Shown here: one piece after another, positions 46,541 through 59,600 of the stretch
Layout of the letters: the number at the start of each line of letters is the position of its first letter
Position numbering within the stretch: position 1 is the first letter of the stretch
NCBI RefSeq assembly: GCF_963576615.1
Contig: NC_088711.1
Location: 14,245,869 to 14,309,868, forward strand
DNA from: Watersipora subatra
Lineage: Eukaryota > Bryozoa > Gymnolaemata > Cheilostomatida > Watersiporidae
Reading direction: 5' to 3'
Length of the DNA stretch: 64,000 nucleotides
The notes under the pieces: model-generated
Database searches by the model: none
What the model was told of the DNA's origin: nothing
The model's input: the letters and a program-made list of their open reading frames with translations, nothing else
Program-made: the position numbers and the translations under genes

Positions 46541-49500
46541 CCCACTCACCATTTGCTCAATGTAAATGTAAGTTCTGGCTGTGCATAAAAGTTTGGTAAA
46601 ATTAGTTGTTATGATGACCTTCACCTATGCGAATGTTCTGCTAAGCTGGTTAAAAGGCAGACTCAAACTTAGTCCTCAGACTAGAAAATAAAAACCCTCT
46701 TTATACGTACATAACGCCATACTCATAATTTCCCAAAGGCATAGACAGCATTAAGTTCACAAGTATAGTTCAAGCGGTGTTCGATGTGAACCAGGCTTTT
46801 ACAGCCACATCTCTCAGCCAGCTGCCTTCAGAATAATTTTTACCGGCTAAAGTTCCTTGCTGTGCTCTTAAATGTTTTTATACAAAATGAATTTCCATGC
46901 CAGTGTTAATTAACCCACTTTTCCATGTGCTATGTGCCACGTGTGAAGCCATGTATTGCTGTATAGTACAGGAGGTCCAATTTAGTCACAAATAAAGGCT
47001 GTTTAACTTTTTCCAAGAAGTAGTGATGCCAGCAACATCAGAATAAGATGTCACAGTTTAACTTAAATGGCAGCTTTAAGCAATAATTGTATTTTGATGC
47101 GCTTGAGAAGAAGCTATATGCAGTCATAAAGTCAGTCTTTACATCAAACCACTGACTGTTGGTATATAGGGTTATAGGACTCATGGCTGTCAGCTTTAAT
47201 AGTTATGGTATGTCATATCGGGCAATATTGTGCACAGTGCATTTTATATTGCGAGTTGTTATGAGATATCCATATGTATCCTTGAATTAACCTTTTCTAT
47301 AAAAATATAATTTTTGTTACGATATAGATTATACGCTAGTGAGACAAAGTAGTGCTGCCCCTCCGCCTCACATCCTCGCTGCCAGATTTATTGGCCGATC
47401 ATATTGAATAGAGATGACTGCACGCGCAGCAGAGTCCTGCAGAGATATTGCCTGCAAGAAATGCCCTACTCAGTTATCAATTAACTGAGATTTCCGGTGC
47501 TAATGTGCCCACATCGCTCCATCTTCAGTTGTGCATCATTTTTCATGCATATCTATGGGAGAGCTTCAAATACCTCGTCTAATAGCTCTTTAAAATGTGT
47601 TTGTAGAAATGATACTGTGAGCTGATAAATTAGCCACATTTTCCATCGTCTGCGAAGGTTAGAGGACAGTCTCATTAGCTTATTAGCAACCGTGATTCAT
47701 AACCACAGGCTACAGCGTTGACAACTGGTAATTAGTGGGCGGATAGACGCTGTCAGAATTCACTTCTAACTCAGTCAGCAACTTTGTGATAGTATATTGC
47801 TTAGAATCTATTAACTATTTAGATTTCATTATTTGAAACCCGGCATCGTGACATCGAGTTCGGGGTTCGAGTTTATTCAGAAAAAACACAATTCCTGATA
47901 ATGAGCGCAACCCTAAGCACAACTTATAAATTGAGTCTCATTTTGAGATCAATTGATTTAGCTTAGTCTAAGATTAAACTGCCTGCGTGTGATAATTAAT
48001 TTCTTCCTTCCAGCTTAAAGTGTTTGTGAAGATCATTCTTCAGTCGCTGTTCAAGTGTAAAAGTTGTATGATACAAAATGCAGTGTTTGTATTGGTCATA
48101 CATCTGTGTCTGTACCATAGGTCTTTTGTGCACAAACGGCTACCGTGAGATCACGGCTTTCAAGATGTACAAGTTGGTGTACTTTACTATCGTTATTTAC
48201 TAAAGTGGTAACATTTAAGCCAAAATGATTTTCATACAAAAGATTTCTCAATCTGCAGTTAGTTGCAGCAACCAGTGTAAATAAAGCTTATGAGTTTTTT
48301 TCAATTGGAATGCAGTTTAAACAAATGAAAATAAGTGGAATCAGTGAAGCCATTAAATTTGTTGCCTTTTGGGAGAAAAATATTGTGTAATCTATAAGAA
48401 TGCTTGCTTGTGAACCCTGCATGATATTGTTTAGGTGCACGCGTTGACCTTGCAAGGGCTTAGAATGTCTATGAGAGTCAGTTTTACTAAAATCAAAATA
48501 TATTATGTAAACTCACAACGTATGTTATATAAACCCATAGAGTATGTTATATCAATCCACAAGATACGCGATATTTACCCACAAGTATATAACACTCTAG
48601 TTTGCTATATATAACATTATAGTCTTTTTGATATATTGCGGATTGGTTACTGAAATGTTAGGTCTCACAAATTGTAAATACTTTTTTGCATTATCACGAA
48701 ATAGCCGTCACAAATTGTATAAATAGACTACAATTTGTGACTGCAGAACTTCCTCACTACTTTGTCCTAAAGACACAGTAGCTGACGAGATGATTATGAC
48801 TCCACGTGGAGGGTCGGGTTCGTCAAACAAAACAAGAACAGTTGCATAATAGGAAGAGCGCTTCTCTAGGAGAACTCATCTATAGAGAGTCATTCAGAGA
48901 AGTAGTACTATGTGATTTCTTTGCTTAGACAACCATGTTTTTTATTAACAATCTCATCTGTTAACAAGGCATTGCGGCTCGTCTCAAATAGCCATGCTAT
49001 TGCGCATATGGACCCTCGTTGCACGTTACTTTTTCTATCATCCTGTTATGTTATGATTTAATATAAATAAAACAAGCAAACAAATATCAGAGGCTAAATC
49101 TACCTCATGGCAGCAGACTGCTTCCCATTTCCCAAGATCTTCTCAGCATATGTAATAATTATATGGAATGCATCCTTGCATTTCGTCCACTAGAAATGCT
49201 GGGTTGGAGGCATAAAATACTATTATAAAACTCCATATTGGTATGCTCCAATAACAAAAGAGAAACGTTTCCTGTCATATCCAGATGTGTATATCCTTAA
49301 CATATGAAATCTGGTCCTTAAATAATTCGAGGAGTTGTCTTCTATCCCCGAGAAAACTCGACTGCATAGTTTTACTTTCTTTTTGCCCTTGAGAAGTTTT
49401 TCGTGTAATTCCGAAGTTGGAATCGATTAGACTACTAGTTGTTGAGATATCGTCGACATCCCGAGTCACTTCTGACCGACCTAGAAATAAAAAATGGCTG

Positions 49501-49920
49501 CCGACAGAACATTACTAGTTCTTAATGTTATACTGATTGAAATTCTGGTACTGAAAGCTTACAATTAAACTAAGCTAAAAGGCTTCTTCTCAGCAAGATG
49601 AGGTTTACACTAAAACTATTAATTTTTCTTCTCATAACAAATATGAGACACTCTATCAGACTCAGTGTACTGCAACTACATGTATTATGTTTCTTTAGTT
49701 ACCTCCAAATCTCACTTTTTTTAGAAAATGTGAAAAAACTATCCTTTCTATCTGATTTTTATTTTGTTCATTGAATTCTAGAAGCTTGTAGAAGGAAATA
49801 CTATCCAGTTTAAAAGGAATTGTGCAAATCTGAGTGCTTCCATAGTCGATTGAAAGTTTTTAATATGGGTCTAGGGTCAGGGGACCTGCTTGTGTGTACA
49901 TGACTAGGCTTAAATAGGTT

Positions 49921-50062
49921 AAAGTACACTGTGCATATATTATACTTGTACTCATATTTAGATGTCTATGTCTTTAAAGTACACTGTGCATATGTTATAC
50001 TTGTACTCATATGCAGATGTGTATATCTTTAAAGTTCAATGTACATATATTATACTTGTGCA
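49921..50062. repeat. 55-bp tandem duplication upstream of the myosin promoter
   Basis: About 2.6 copies of a unit beginning AAAGTACACTGTGCATAT and including TTATACTTGTACTCATAT, with starts at 49921, 49976 and 50031. The third copy is shortened and diverged. Confidence 0.85.
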
Positions 50063-50178
50063 ATGCTAGAAGCAATAGAGAGACGAAGTTTGATAAAGAT
50101 AGGGGCGATGCTGACAGGGCAGCGGCGAGCTAGAAGTTGCATATCATCAGTCGCGCTGCTCACGTCCAGCATGCACTA

Positions 50179-50188
50179 CCATATATGG
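50179..50188 (+). promoter_or_regulatory. CArG box (SRF site) upstream of the myosin gene
   Basis: CCATATATGG is a perfect CC(A/T)6GG serum-response-factor site. It lies 142 bp upstream of the TATA box of a muscle-specific gene, where such sites commonly drive muscle expression. Function is inferred from motif and position only. Confidence 0.6.
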
Positions 50189-50323
50189 ATAGACGGACAC
50201 AGAGCCTAAATCTCACCTGCAATCTCAACTCTTTTATTAGATAATCATAAGGACTCCGCTATGATTGGCTAGGTTAGCGGCTACCAGAGAGTATGCAACC
50301 AATGGAAATGCTCTATGTCGGTG

Positions 50324-50382
50324 CAGCTGTATAAAAGCTTTCTCACAAAGCTAACTCTCCACACTCGCATAACAGCATCCTA
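50324..50382 (+). promoter_or_regulatory. Myosin core promoter and non-coding first exon
   Basis: An E-box CAGCTG (50324-50329) directly abuts TATAAAAG (50330-50337). A CCAAT motif lies about 30 bp upstream. Transcription should start near 50,360. A good donor (CCTA|GTAAGT) ends the short non-coding exon at 50382. The acceptor TTTTTGCAG brings in the coding exon at 50578, with the start codon at 50653. Confidence 0.65.
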
Positions 50383-50652
50383 GTAAGTACAATGAAAATG
50401 TTACCTTCTTATAGTATCTGGTTTGATCGGCAGCAGTTTTGTGTCAGCGATAGAATTGATCATTCTGTCATAGAGTTGGCATTGGCTGTTGGAGAAATCA
50501 CATGGTGTAGATCTATTGGCATGTAACTTTTGCTGGCTCTGATGTTAAAAGTCAAATCATTTGTGAAATTTTTGCAGGTTCCGGGCACTAAAGGGCTGTC
50601 TTTCGTGTGTTCTTCATCTTTCTTCGTTCGAGTAAGCTAACAGCAGTGCAAG

Positions 50653-53600
50653 ATGACATATGATCCAAATTACGGGCCATGGAAGGATTACCTGGCCATC
50701 GACAAGAAGGCACTTATCAAGGAGTTAGGTAACACCCCCTTCGACGGAAAGAAGGCTTGTTTCGTCCCTGATGAGAAGGATGGCTTTGTTGTTGCTGACA
50801 TAGTTTCATCAAAAGGAGATGAGATTACTGTACAAGTAGCCAATGCTGGGGTAAGGCAATAGATGGCTTCTTATTTTAACTCAACCAAAGAACTCAGTCT
50901 AATTTGGAAATTTTAAGACCTGTGATCTGCTTCATTATCAAATGATAGTTAAAATTTATAATGTTCTGTCAATACACTGTTTCATTGTTTGTGGCAGCGA
51001 ACTTAATTCAATTGTTTTATTGTGTTTTTTAGCAAAAAACAGTCAACAAAGACCAGGTGCACCAAAGGAATCCTCCCAAGTTTGAGAAATGTGAAGACAT
51101 GTCCAACTTGACCTACTTGTCGGAGGCAGCCATCTTGCACAACCTCCGACAAAGATATACTTCTCAGAGGATATATGTGAGTTTTTCATGTTTTGTTTTA
51201 CCAATCGCACTCAAATGCTGCCTTAGCTGGCTCTAATGCTGCCTTAGCTGGCTTCAATGTTCTTTGCTTGGAAAATCTGATGGAAGTCAACCACACACCC
51301 TGTATATTCGAGGGATCACCTTCCTTCATTCTTATGACATTCACTATCCACTGTTTGTGATTAAATGAATTGATATTGTAATTACTAAGTCTATAGTGAT
51401 CCCTTACGAGTGTTGTTAACTTTCACATTTTTGTAAGATAGAAGCGTCTCTTCCTTACTGGAAAGAGTTATTTACCAGCCGCCCTCATATCATTGGAACC
51501 ATACAGTCAAATCACATTATATGATATTATTGTTCTTATGATAGTCTAATGGTAGTAGTTTGTCGTTTCAAAAATAATGCCAGGTTTATATAATATTATT
51601 ATGTTATTTGTGGCTGCAGTAATGCTACAGCTAAAAAAATATTTATCTTTTTAAATTTTATAATTTGTAAAATATCTTCTTTAATCAGTTTTTAGCCCTC
51701 AAATTGTCATAAGCCATGTTTAATGTGTATAGGTATGTAAATATATACACATGTATGAATATATGTAATTATGTACATACACATGAGTGATTATACGCAT
51801 ATATATACATATATTTGTATACATGTATTTGTATACAAATACATGTACATATACTTATATTTGTATGTGTCTGTACATATATATATGTATATGCATAAAT
51901 GTATATTACTATATATAGGTATATACTGTTAGACATGCAGTGTATTTTCTCTTGTAATAATTGTAACAGTATTTAGTTGTATTTAAAATTTGAAATGATT
52001 ACACTTATCCTTACGGAAATAATAAAAAATTGAACTTTGATGTCATGTCAATAATTTTGCTGCGTCTGTATTTAGTTTTTTATTCTTGAATGGCCTTACG
52101 TGAAGTTGCGCTCTGCAATTTGCTAACAGTACTAAAATATGATGATGGAAAATGCGTTTCAAGCGCACAACGCGCTATTATACACACTGCTGTGTCACCA
52201 ACAGATCTTTGAATGTCACTAAATACTTTCATACATCATTTTTATTGCACTCCGGCTGTAGTTAATCACGTTTTAGTGCGCTTCAGTAGCTGGTCAAGCG
52301 GGTCGGGTCGACTCGTTGAAAAGCAATTGTGAAATACTCGCCGATACAGTTTGCATGATTTTCATTGTCATAACGAAGGAAAGCCGAGATAAGCTAATTA
52401 ATTATAATGAATTGAGAGGAATTGTTTGCTTGGAATAACCAGTACAAGGCAGCAGAAAATCCTGCAGCACGAATATTAGGATGGAATTAAGGAGTTGCAG
52501 GCATCTACTGGTATTGGCGCCGCCGGAGCTTTAACCCGATACACCTGCACCTTGTTAGCTAGCCTTCCTTATAAGGGCTACCGGCCTCGCTCACCAGTAA
52601 TGTAATATTGTCTACAAACACTTTTCATATTACGAGTCATCTCCATTATAATTCTTAGAGTGTATTTGTTTATATATTAGCGAATATTGACAAAGGTTTA
52701 GCTTGCTCGTAATCCACCGGGTCTCCTACTACGTGTAAAACAATAAATGCCTTTTTCTCAGCACTCAAAGGTGTCCGCCATAGTCGGAGTTTTGTATTCC
52801 TATTCGCTTCTGGTGTAGCGTTATGTCAACTAGAGGGCCTTTAATAAAACTAATTCAGCTCTTTCTCTAGCTGTTATAGCGCGTCTATCACTAGTGGATC
52901 TGTCCCTTTATTCCACTGTCTGTGGATCCGCCCCTATATTCCATTGTCTGTGGATCCGCCCCTTTATTTCACTGTCTTTCTCTCTTTAGACCTACTCTGG
53001 ACTCTTCTGCGTGGCTATCAACCCATACAGAAGGTTTCCAATCTATACTCCAGAAGTGATTGACGCGTACAAGGGCAAGAGGAGAAATGAAACTCCACCT
53101 CACATCTTCTCTATCGCTGATAATGCTTATAGCAACATGCTTGTGGACCGTGAGAACCAGTCCATCCTCATTACGTATGTCGTAGTATCAGCTCTTCATT
53201 TGTGTCATGGCTTTTTGTTATTTTTTTGTTTACATGGATTGAAATTAAAAGTTTTAACAAAATTCATGTTCTACAATATTTAAAAATTCATTCAATCTCA
53301 ATTACTATTTGAACAGGTTACATAGTTTATTTTACTTAGTCTTCTGGAAGAATTTGGTCATAATAAACTATTTTGTAGCCATAGACTAATATAGGATATT
53401 GATTATTTATTATTATTGATTATTTATTTTAATTAAAAATGTTTCTTAGCCAGTGTAATAATCTCCAGTGCCATAGGTAAAACATTTTCTTATGACAGGT
53501 GTATTTTAAATTTTTAGCTATAGCAAATTTTAAAAGAAATCAAACGATTAGATTGTCAGTGATGTTTTACAACTGGTAGAGGAGAGTCTGGAGCTGGAAA

Positions 53601-56600
53601 GACTGAGAACACCAAAAAAGTCATTTCTTATTTTGCCAATGTCGCTGCTCAAGCGCCGAAGAAAGACGATAATGAAGGAGAGAAGAAGAAAAGTTTAGAA
53701 GAACAAATTGTGCAGGCTAACCCTGTTCTTGAGGCTTATGGAAACGCCAAGACCACCCGTAACAACAACTCTTCACGATTTGTATGTTTCTCAGACTAAC
53801 CTCATCTTTTTGTTTGCTCTCCCCTACCGCTGACCCTTACATGTACAGCTAGTTCCTGTTAGAAGTGGGAAAGTTTTCATCAGGAACAAAAAGCAATGGA
53901 AATCTCTTCAGTCAGCATTTATTTTCTGCAAACTTTCAGCATTCTGACTCTTAACGGGTTATGAATGCTGAACATGAAACCTGCTCATTGCTGTCTGTAC
54001 TCACTGCAGTCACCTCAGGAGGGGACAATTTCTTGATTTCAATCTACTAACATTTTCATTCAGTTTCTAAAATTCTTGAACTGTCCATTCATACCCGGTG
54101 TTACGTGCCTGCGTGTTTGTTTAGTGTGTTATGCGAGGTAGCCGACTAGCAAGCGATGGTCTTCCTCCCCACATCTTCAAGTGTGAATCCCATGTGTGAG
54201 TACCAGTTTCTACTTTTCTATTGAACCCGCTTTTTTATATGGAGATGACAACTCCAAATTAGCAAATTTGTATAATATTGTATAATATAACCTGGTGTGT
54301 ATTCCATTGCAGCCTTTTTCTTCCTTTGAGTGGTCATTGAAAGCGGTTGATGTCTCCTACCACTGCTTGTATATCAATTTATGAATAACTGCCACTAGGC
54401 ATATCTTAAATTATGCTGACATCATTTTCAGTTAGTCTCTTCAGCTTGAAGTCTAATAGTTTGAAAGATTAGTGCATTTCCATCTGGACTACTATTATAT
54501 ATCTGTACTTGTCTCACGCAGGGTAAGTTCATCAGAATCCACTTTGGTACGACTGGTAAGATTGCTGGAGCTGACATTGAGTTCTATCTGCTGGAGAAAT
54601 CAAGAGTTACGAGCCAGATGGCTGCTGAGCGTAACTTTCACATCTTCTACCAACTTCTCTCACCTGCCATCCCTGAGCTGCATGAGAAGCTGCTTGTCAC
54701 CCCTGATGCCGGGCTCTACTCAATGATTAACCAGGGTGTGCTCACTGTTGACGGAATCGACGATGTTGAGGAAATGAAGATGTGCGATGAGGCTTTCGGT
54801 ATTCTTGGCTTCTCCGAAGAGGAAAAGATCTCTCTATTCAAAGCGACTGCCTCCATCCTCCACTTTGGAGAGATGAAGTTCAAGCAGAGACCGAGGGAGG
54901 AGCAGGCGGAGGCCGATGGAACAGCTGAAGCTGAGAAGGTTCGATTGGCTTATATCTATCTGCTGGTAAAGTAACTTTTTATTCTATTATGTACATTTGC
55001 TTGACCTATGTGTTCATTGGTGCAGGTTGCTTTCCTCCTCGGAGTCAATGCCAAGGACCTCATGCAAAATATCCTCAAGCCAAAGTTCAAGGTCGGCACT
55101 GAGTGGGTGACGAAAGGTCAATCGATGGCCCAGTGTTCCTACTCGATTCAGGCCACTGTCAAGTCTCTCTATTACCGGTTCTTCGCATGGCTGGTAGACC
55201 GTGTCAACAAAACCCTTGACACAAAAGTCAAGAGGCAGTTTTTCATCGGTGTGCTGGATATTGCTGGTTTCGAAATCTTTGAGGTAAGCACTCTTAGTAG
55301 CAAAATTTTATTCTTATTTTCTGCCCTCCATTTTAAAAATTTTAGTCAGTATTGATCATATGAAGAGTTAAAATCTGGCAGTTACTTCTGTAAGCAGTTG
55401 CAGCTGCCTGTAGCAAACCATTTGGAGTCTCGTGAAATACATTAATCTGGTATCATGTTGGAACTATATGCTACAGCATGCATTCTTGATTCCTTAAAAC
55501 TCTTTCATGTAAATATGTTTTTAGCACTTGTTATGTATTTAGCAATTGAGTATTTGACTAGGGATCTGTTTTCTCTTTAACAGTTCAACGGATTCGAGCA
55601 AATTTGCATCAACTTCACCAATGAACGTCTGCAGCAGTTCTTCAATCATCACATGTTTGTGCTTGAGCAAGAAGAGTACAAGAAGGAAGGCATTCACTGG
55701 GAGTTTATCAATTTCGGCATGGATCTTCAAGGTTGTATTGACTTCATTGAGAAGGTGAGCATTTATTGTTTTTCCATATGCTGTATCTCCAATTGTGAGC
55801 TCTCACCATTACCTAAAAGATCTTTGATATCATAACTCAAACATGCCTTGTTTTTTTACAGCCTATGGGCCTGTTCTCTACTCTTGAAGAGGAGTGTATC
55901 GTTCCTAAGGCTTCTGATGACACCTTCAAGGAGAAGCTCTACCAAGGGCATCTTGGCAAAACGCCTTGCTTCACCAAGCCCAAGCCTGTCAAAGGACGAG
56001 AGGCTCACTTTGAGTTGAAGCACTACGCAGGCACAGTGCACTACTCCATCACTGGCTGGCTTGAGAAGAACAAGGATCCCATCAATGATTGTATTGTCAA
56101 CCTCTTCTCTGAGTCTAAAGAAGCTCTGATTGCTTTGCTCTTCAAGAAGCCTGAGGAGGCTAAGGGAGGCGGCGGTAAGAAGAAGAAGGGTGGTGCCTTC
56201 CAGACCATCTCTTGTGCCCACAGAGAGTCCCTCAACAAGCTCATGATCAACCTGAACAGCACCGCTCCGAGTTTCATCAGATGTATCATCCCCAACGAGA
56301 CCAAGAGCCCAGGTGTTATTGACGCCGAGCTAGTACTCAACCAACTCCAATGTAATGGTGTGTTGGAGGGTATTCGTATCTGCAGAAAGGGCTTCCCCAA
56401 CAGGATTGTCTATTCTGAATTCAAGCAGCGCTACACCATTCTTGCTCCCAATGCTGTCCCAGCCGGATTCGCTGATGGCAAGGTTGTAGCAGAGAAAGTA
56501 CTCGGCTCCTTGGCCCTCGATGCTAATGACTATCGTCTCGGCATTACCAAGGTCTTCTTCAAAGCTGGAGTTCTGGGAGGCCTTGAAGACTTGAGAGACG

Positions 56601-59600
56601 AAGCTCTTACCAAAATCATCTCACGCTTCCAGGCCTTTATCAGGGGCTACCTCATGAGGAAGAACTACAAGAAACTGCAAGACCAACGTGTTGCTCTCTC
56701 TGTCATTCAGAGGAACACGAGGAAATGGCTGCTTCTCAAGAACTGGCAGTGGTGGAAACTTTACCTCCGAGTCAAACCTTTGCTCAACGTTGCCCGTGCT
56801 GAGGATGAGATGAAGAAGAAAGAGGAAGAATGGGCTGCGACCAAGGAAGAGCTTGATAAGATCACCAAGCGCTACAAAGAGTTGGAAGAGCATAACGTTG
56901 ATCTGACCAGGGCCAAGAATGAGCTCAGCTTAGAGTTGGCCACTTACGAGGAAGCATCCGCTGATGCCGATGACAAGATGGCCAGCCTTATTACTCAGAA
57001 GGCAGACCTTGAAGCGCAACTAAAAGAGATGGAAGATCGTCTGATGGATGAAGAGGACGCTGTCACCGATTTGGAGGGACTCAAGAAGAAGCTGGCAGGT
57101 GAATGCGATGAGCTGCGCAAGGATGTTGAGGATCTTGAACAGGCGCTGGCCAAGGCTGAAACGGAGAAACACGCCAAGGACCACCAGATCTCTACACTGC
57201 AAGGAGAGATGGCTCAACTTGATCAGCAGATATCTAAACTGCAAAAGGAGAAAAAGAATGGAGAGGAGAACTCCAAGAAGTTGACAGAGGACCTCCAAGC
57301 TGAAGAGGACAAGGTCAACCATCTCAATAAAGTGAAGCAGAAGCTGGAGGCTAACCTTGACGAGGTAAGCACTGCTTATGCATTCATGTTCTTGATGGTA
57401 TTTTTCCGTAAACATATCTATGCATTTGCAACTGGAAGTAATATAGCAAAAATTTACCAAATAGTCTCAATGATCTGTCAAGTATGGTTTTAATTTATAT
57501 CCTGGTATAATATTTATTTCTGAAAAATATAGGTGAAGGCTTTACGAAAATGAAATACTAAAAAAAGCTAGAAATACAGGAGACATTTTGTGTATTTCAA
57601 AGCAAATCCAGGAATTAATGCATCTTCAGTAGTTAGGAGTTTAACAAAGATGCAAGTATTTCCATTCATGTGTAGTACTAAGAAAAGCTTTTCATTTTAG
57701 TCATTAAGTGACAAAGCATTTCTCTTACGATAATGTGAAAATTAATTTTCAATTGTCATACTTAGAGTCACCTTCTCCTGATCCTGATCATTGAATTTCA
57801 TTCTTAAAAACATTGTACAATAAATATTGTTTACTTTACTGGGGCATTATCTGAATTTAGTTGAGAAAATATTTGCTGTCCTCTGAAACACTGGCGCCGT
57901 GTCAGTAGTGTGTTTGAGGCGGAAGATATGAATGTGATATTATAATGTATTTGACAGCTGGAAGATGCTCTTGAGAGAGAGAAGAAGGTCCGTGGAGATG
58001 TTGAGAAGGCAAAGAGGAAGGTTGAAGGTGACCTTAAGATGACCCAGGAAACTGTGGAAGACTTGGAAAGAGTGAAGCGAGATCTTGAGGAGATGGTACG
58101 CAAGAAAGATGGAGAAATCAACAACCTCAACGGACGTCTTGAGGATGATGCCAGTCTCATTGCTAAGCTCCAGAAGACCATCAAGGAGCTGCAGGTTTGT
58201 TTCAATATAAAAATCCAAGAAGTTAAAAATAATTTGTGTAATAGTAAAACTAGTGATAGCATGATAGTAATAGTAAAAATAGTGATAGCATGATAGTAAT
58301 AGTAAAAATAGTCAAATAACAATAATAGTAAAACACTGAGTATACAGCATCAGACACCAAATCTTCATTGTTTTCATTTCAATTTTTGTTAGGCAGTCAA
58401 ATATGCAAAATTAAAGCGTTATTAAAAATTTTACTTGATGCTGTTTTAAATATCTTGTTTTGTTTTTTTCAGAGATTTGATTTGCTTTAGCCAGTTTTTT
58501 AATATCAGATAGATGTGGTTGGATTTCTGCAGGGACCAACTATGTTTGCATAATTTTCAAAGCAGAAGCAGTAAATAGTAGCGAATTACCTCTTATGACT
58601 GTCTTAGCTAGTCTCTCTAGCAGCATCAAATGCCTACACTTATCTCACTATAGATGCACGGCCATATGGTATTAGCTCACCCAGAATTTTGATGCAATCA
58701 CTACACAGCTAAGAAAATCAATGCCTTATCTCAAAAAAATAACAACAGTGAATTTGTTGTAGTCAAACTGTGTATTAGATTGTTAGTGGCTGGTCGTTCT
58801 TGAATATATTATGGCTGCTTCATCTGATCATATCGAACTTTACTCTGACATTGACTCAGAGCATTCTGACTCTCCGAGTTTGATAGTTAATGGAGAACGT
58901 TCTAGAAAATCATCAGACTCTAATTGGGGATTGGATAACTGCGAGGGATTTATAACAGAAGAATGTTATGAGGTGCCGCTTCCTCACGCGCCCGCACCAG
59001 TGTCTTATGTCGGTTCACCAACTGTGAAATATCCAAGTCGATATATTTCGCAAGTTTACATCAGCAGTGGTATATCTCATAGGAGTAAACGACACATCAG
59101 GGAGAGTCGAGAGTTTGAGCAAATACCGCAAGCAACGCGTAACCTGCTTGAAGTAATTGAGTAGCTTTTTTATTTTAAAATTCACGTATTACAGCATAAT
59201 TGTTGTCAAATGTTGTGGTTTTCATGGTGTTCATGCTAACAAACAAGACTGTTGGGTTTGTTGCAGGCCCGCATTGAAGAGCTTGAGGAAGAACTAGAGG
59301 CTGAGCGTGCTGCCAGGTCAAAGGTTGAGAAGCAGAGGAACGAAGTTCAACACGAGCTGGAGGATCTCTCCGACAGGCTAGATGAGGCCGGCGGTGCAAC
59401 AGCGGCTCAGGTCAGCATCTCGTAGTGCAGCGTTGTAGGTCTCAATAAATTGCCTGTTTTCTTGACTCATCTAGTGTCAGCTATGATGGTTCATGTCGAT
59501 GATTGTTCGATAGGTGGAGCTGAACAAGAAGAGAGAGATAGAGCTGCAGAAGCTGAGACGCGATCTCGATGAACAAGCCATGCAGCACGAGGCCACGGCA

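Larger units (their letters stand above)
39094..50178. other. 11-kb intergenic region between the GABA-B-type and myosin genes
   Basis: The two genes diverge from here, so both promoters lie inside. No host exon was recognised. The contents are the hairpin cluster near 39.9 kb, a 13-bp tandem repeat and SINE copy near 41.5 kb, a perfect palindrome and (AT)n near 43.2 kb, the 14-bp minisatellite at 45.5-46.5 kb and a 55-bp duplication at 49.9 kb. Near 48.5-48.6 kb about four degenerate 22-23 bp units based on GTATGTTATATAAACCCA occur. A weak terminal-exon candidate at about 49.27-49.48 kb (minus) is discussed as a finding. Confidence 0.5.

Noticed and set aside
45766-46545. 259-codon repetitive open frame (Thr/Pro/Tyr-rich) on the minus strand
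   Set aside because: It is a translation of the 14-bp minisatellite. The frame stays open because 42 bp makes a 14-residue cycle without stops. There is no start context, splice sites or flanking coding sequence.
54122-54202. Possible alternative myosin exon containing LPPHIFK-like codons
   Set aside because: The resemblance to the PPHIF segment of the real exon is short. The surrounding frame does not align with myosin, and phases do not fit a clean swap.
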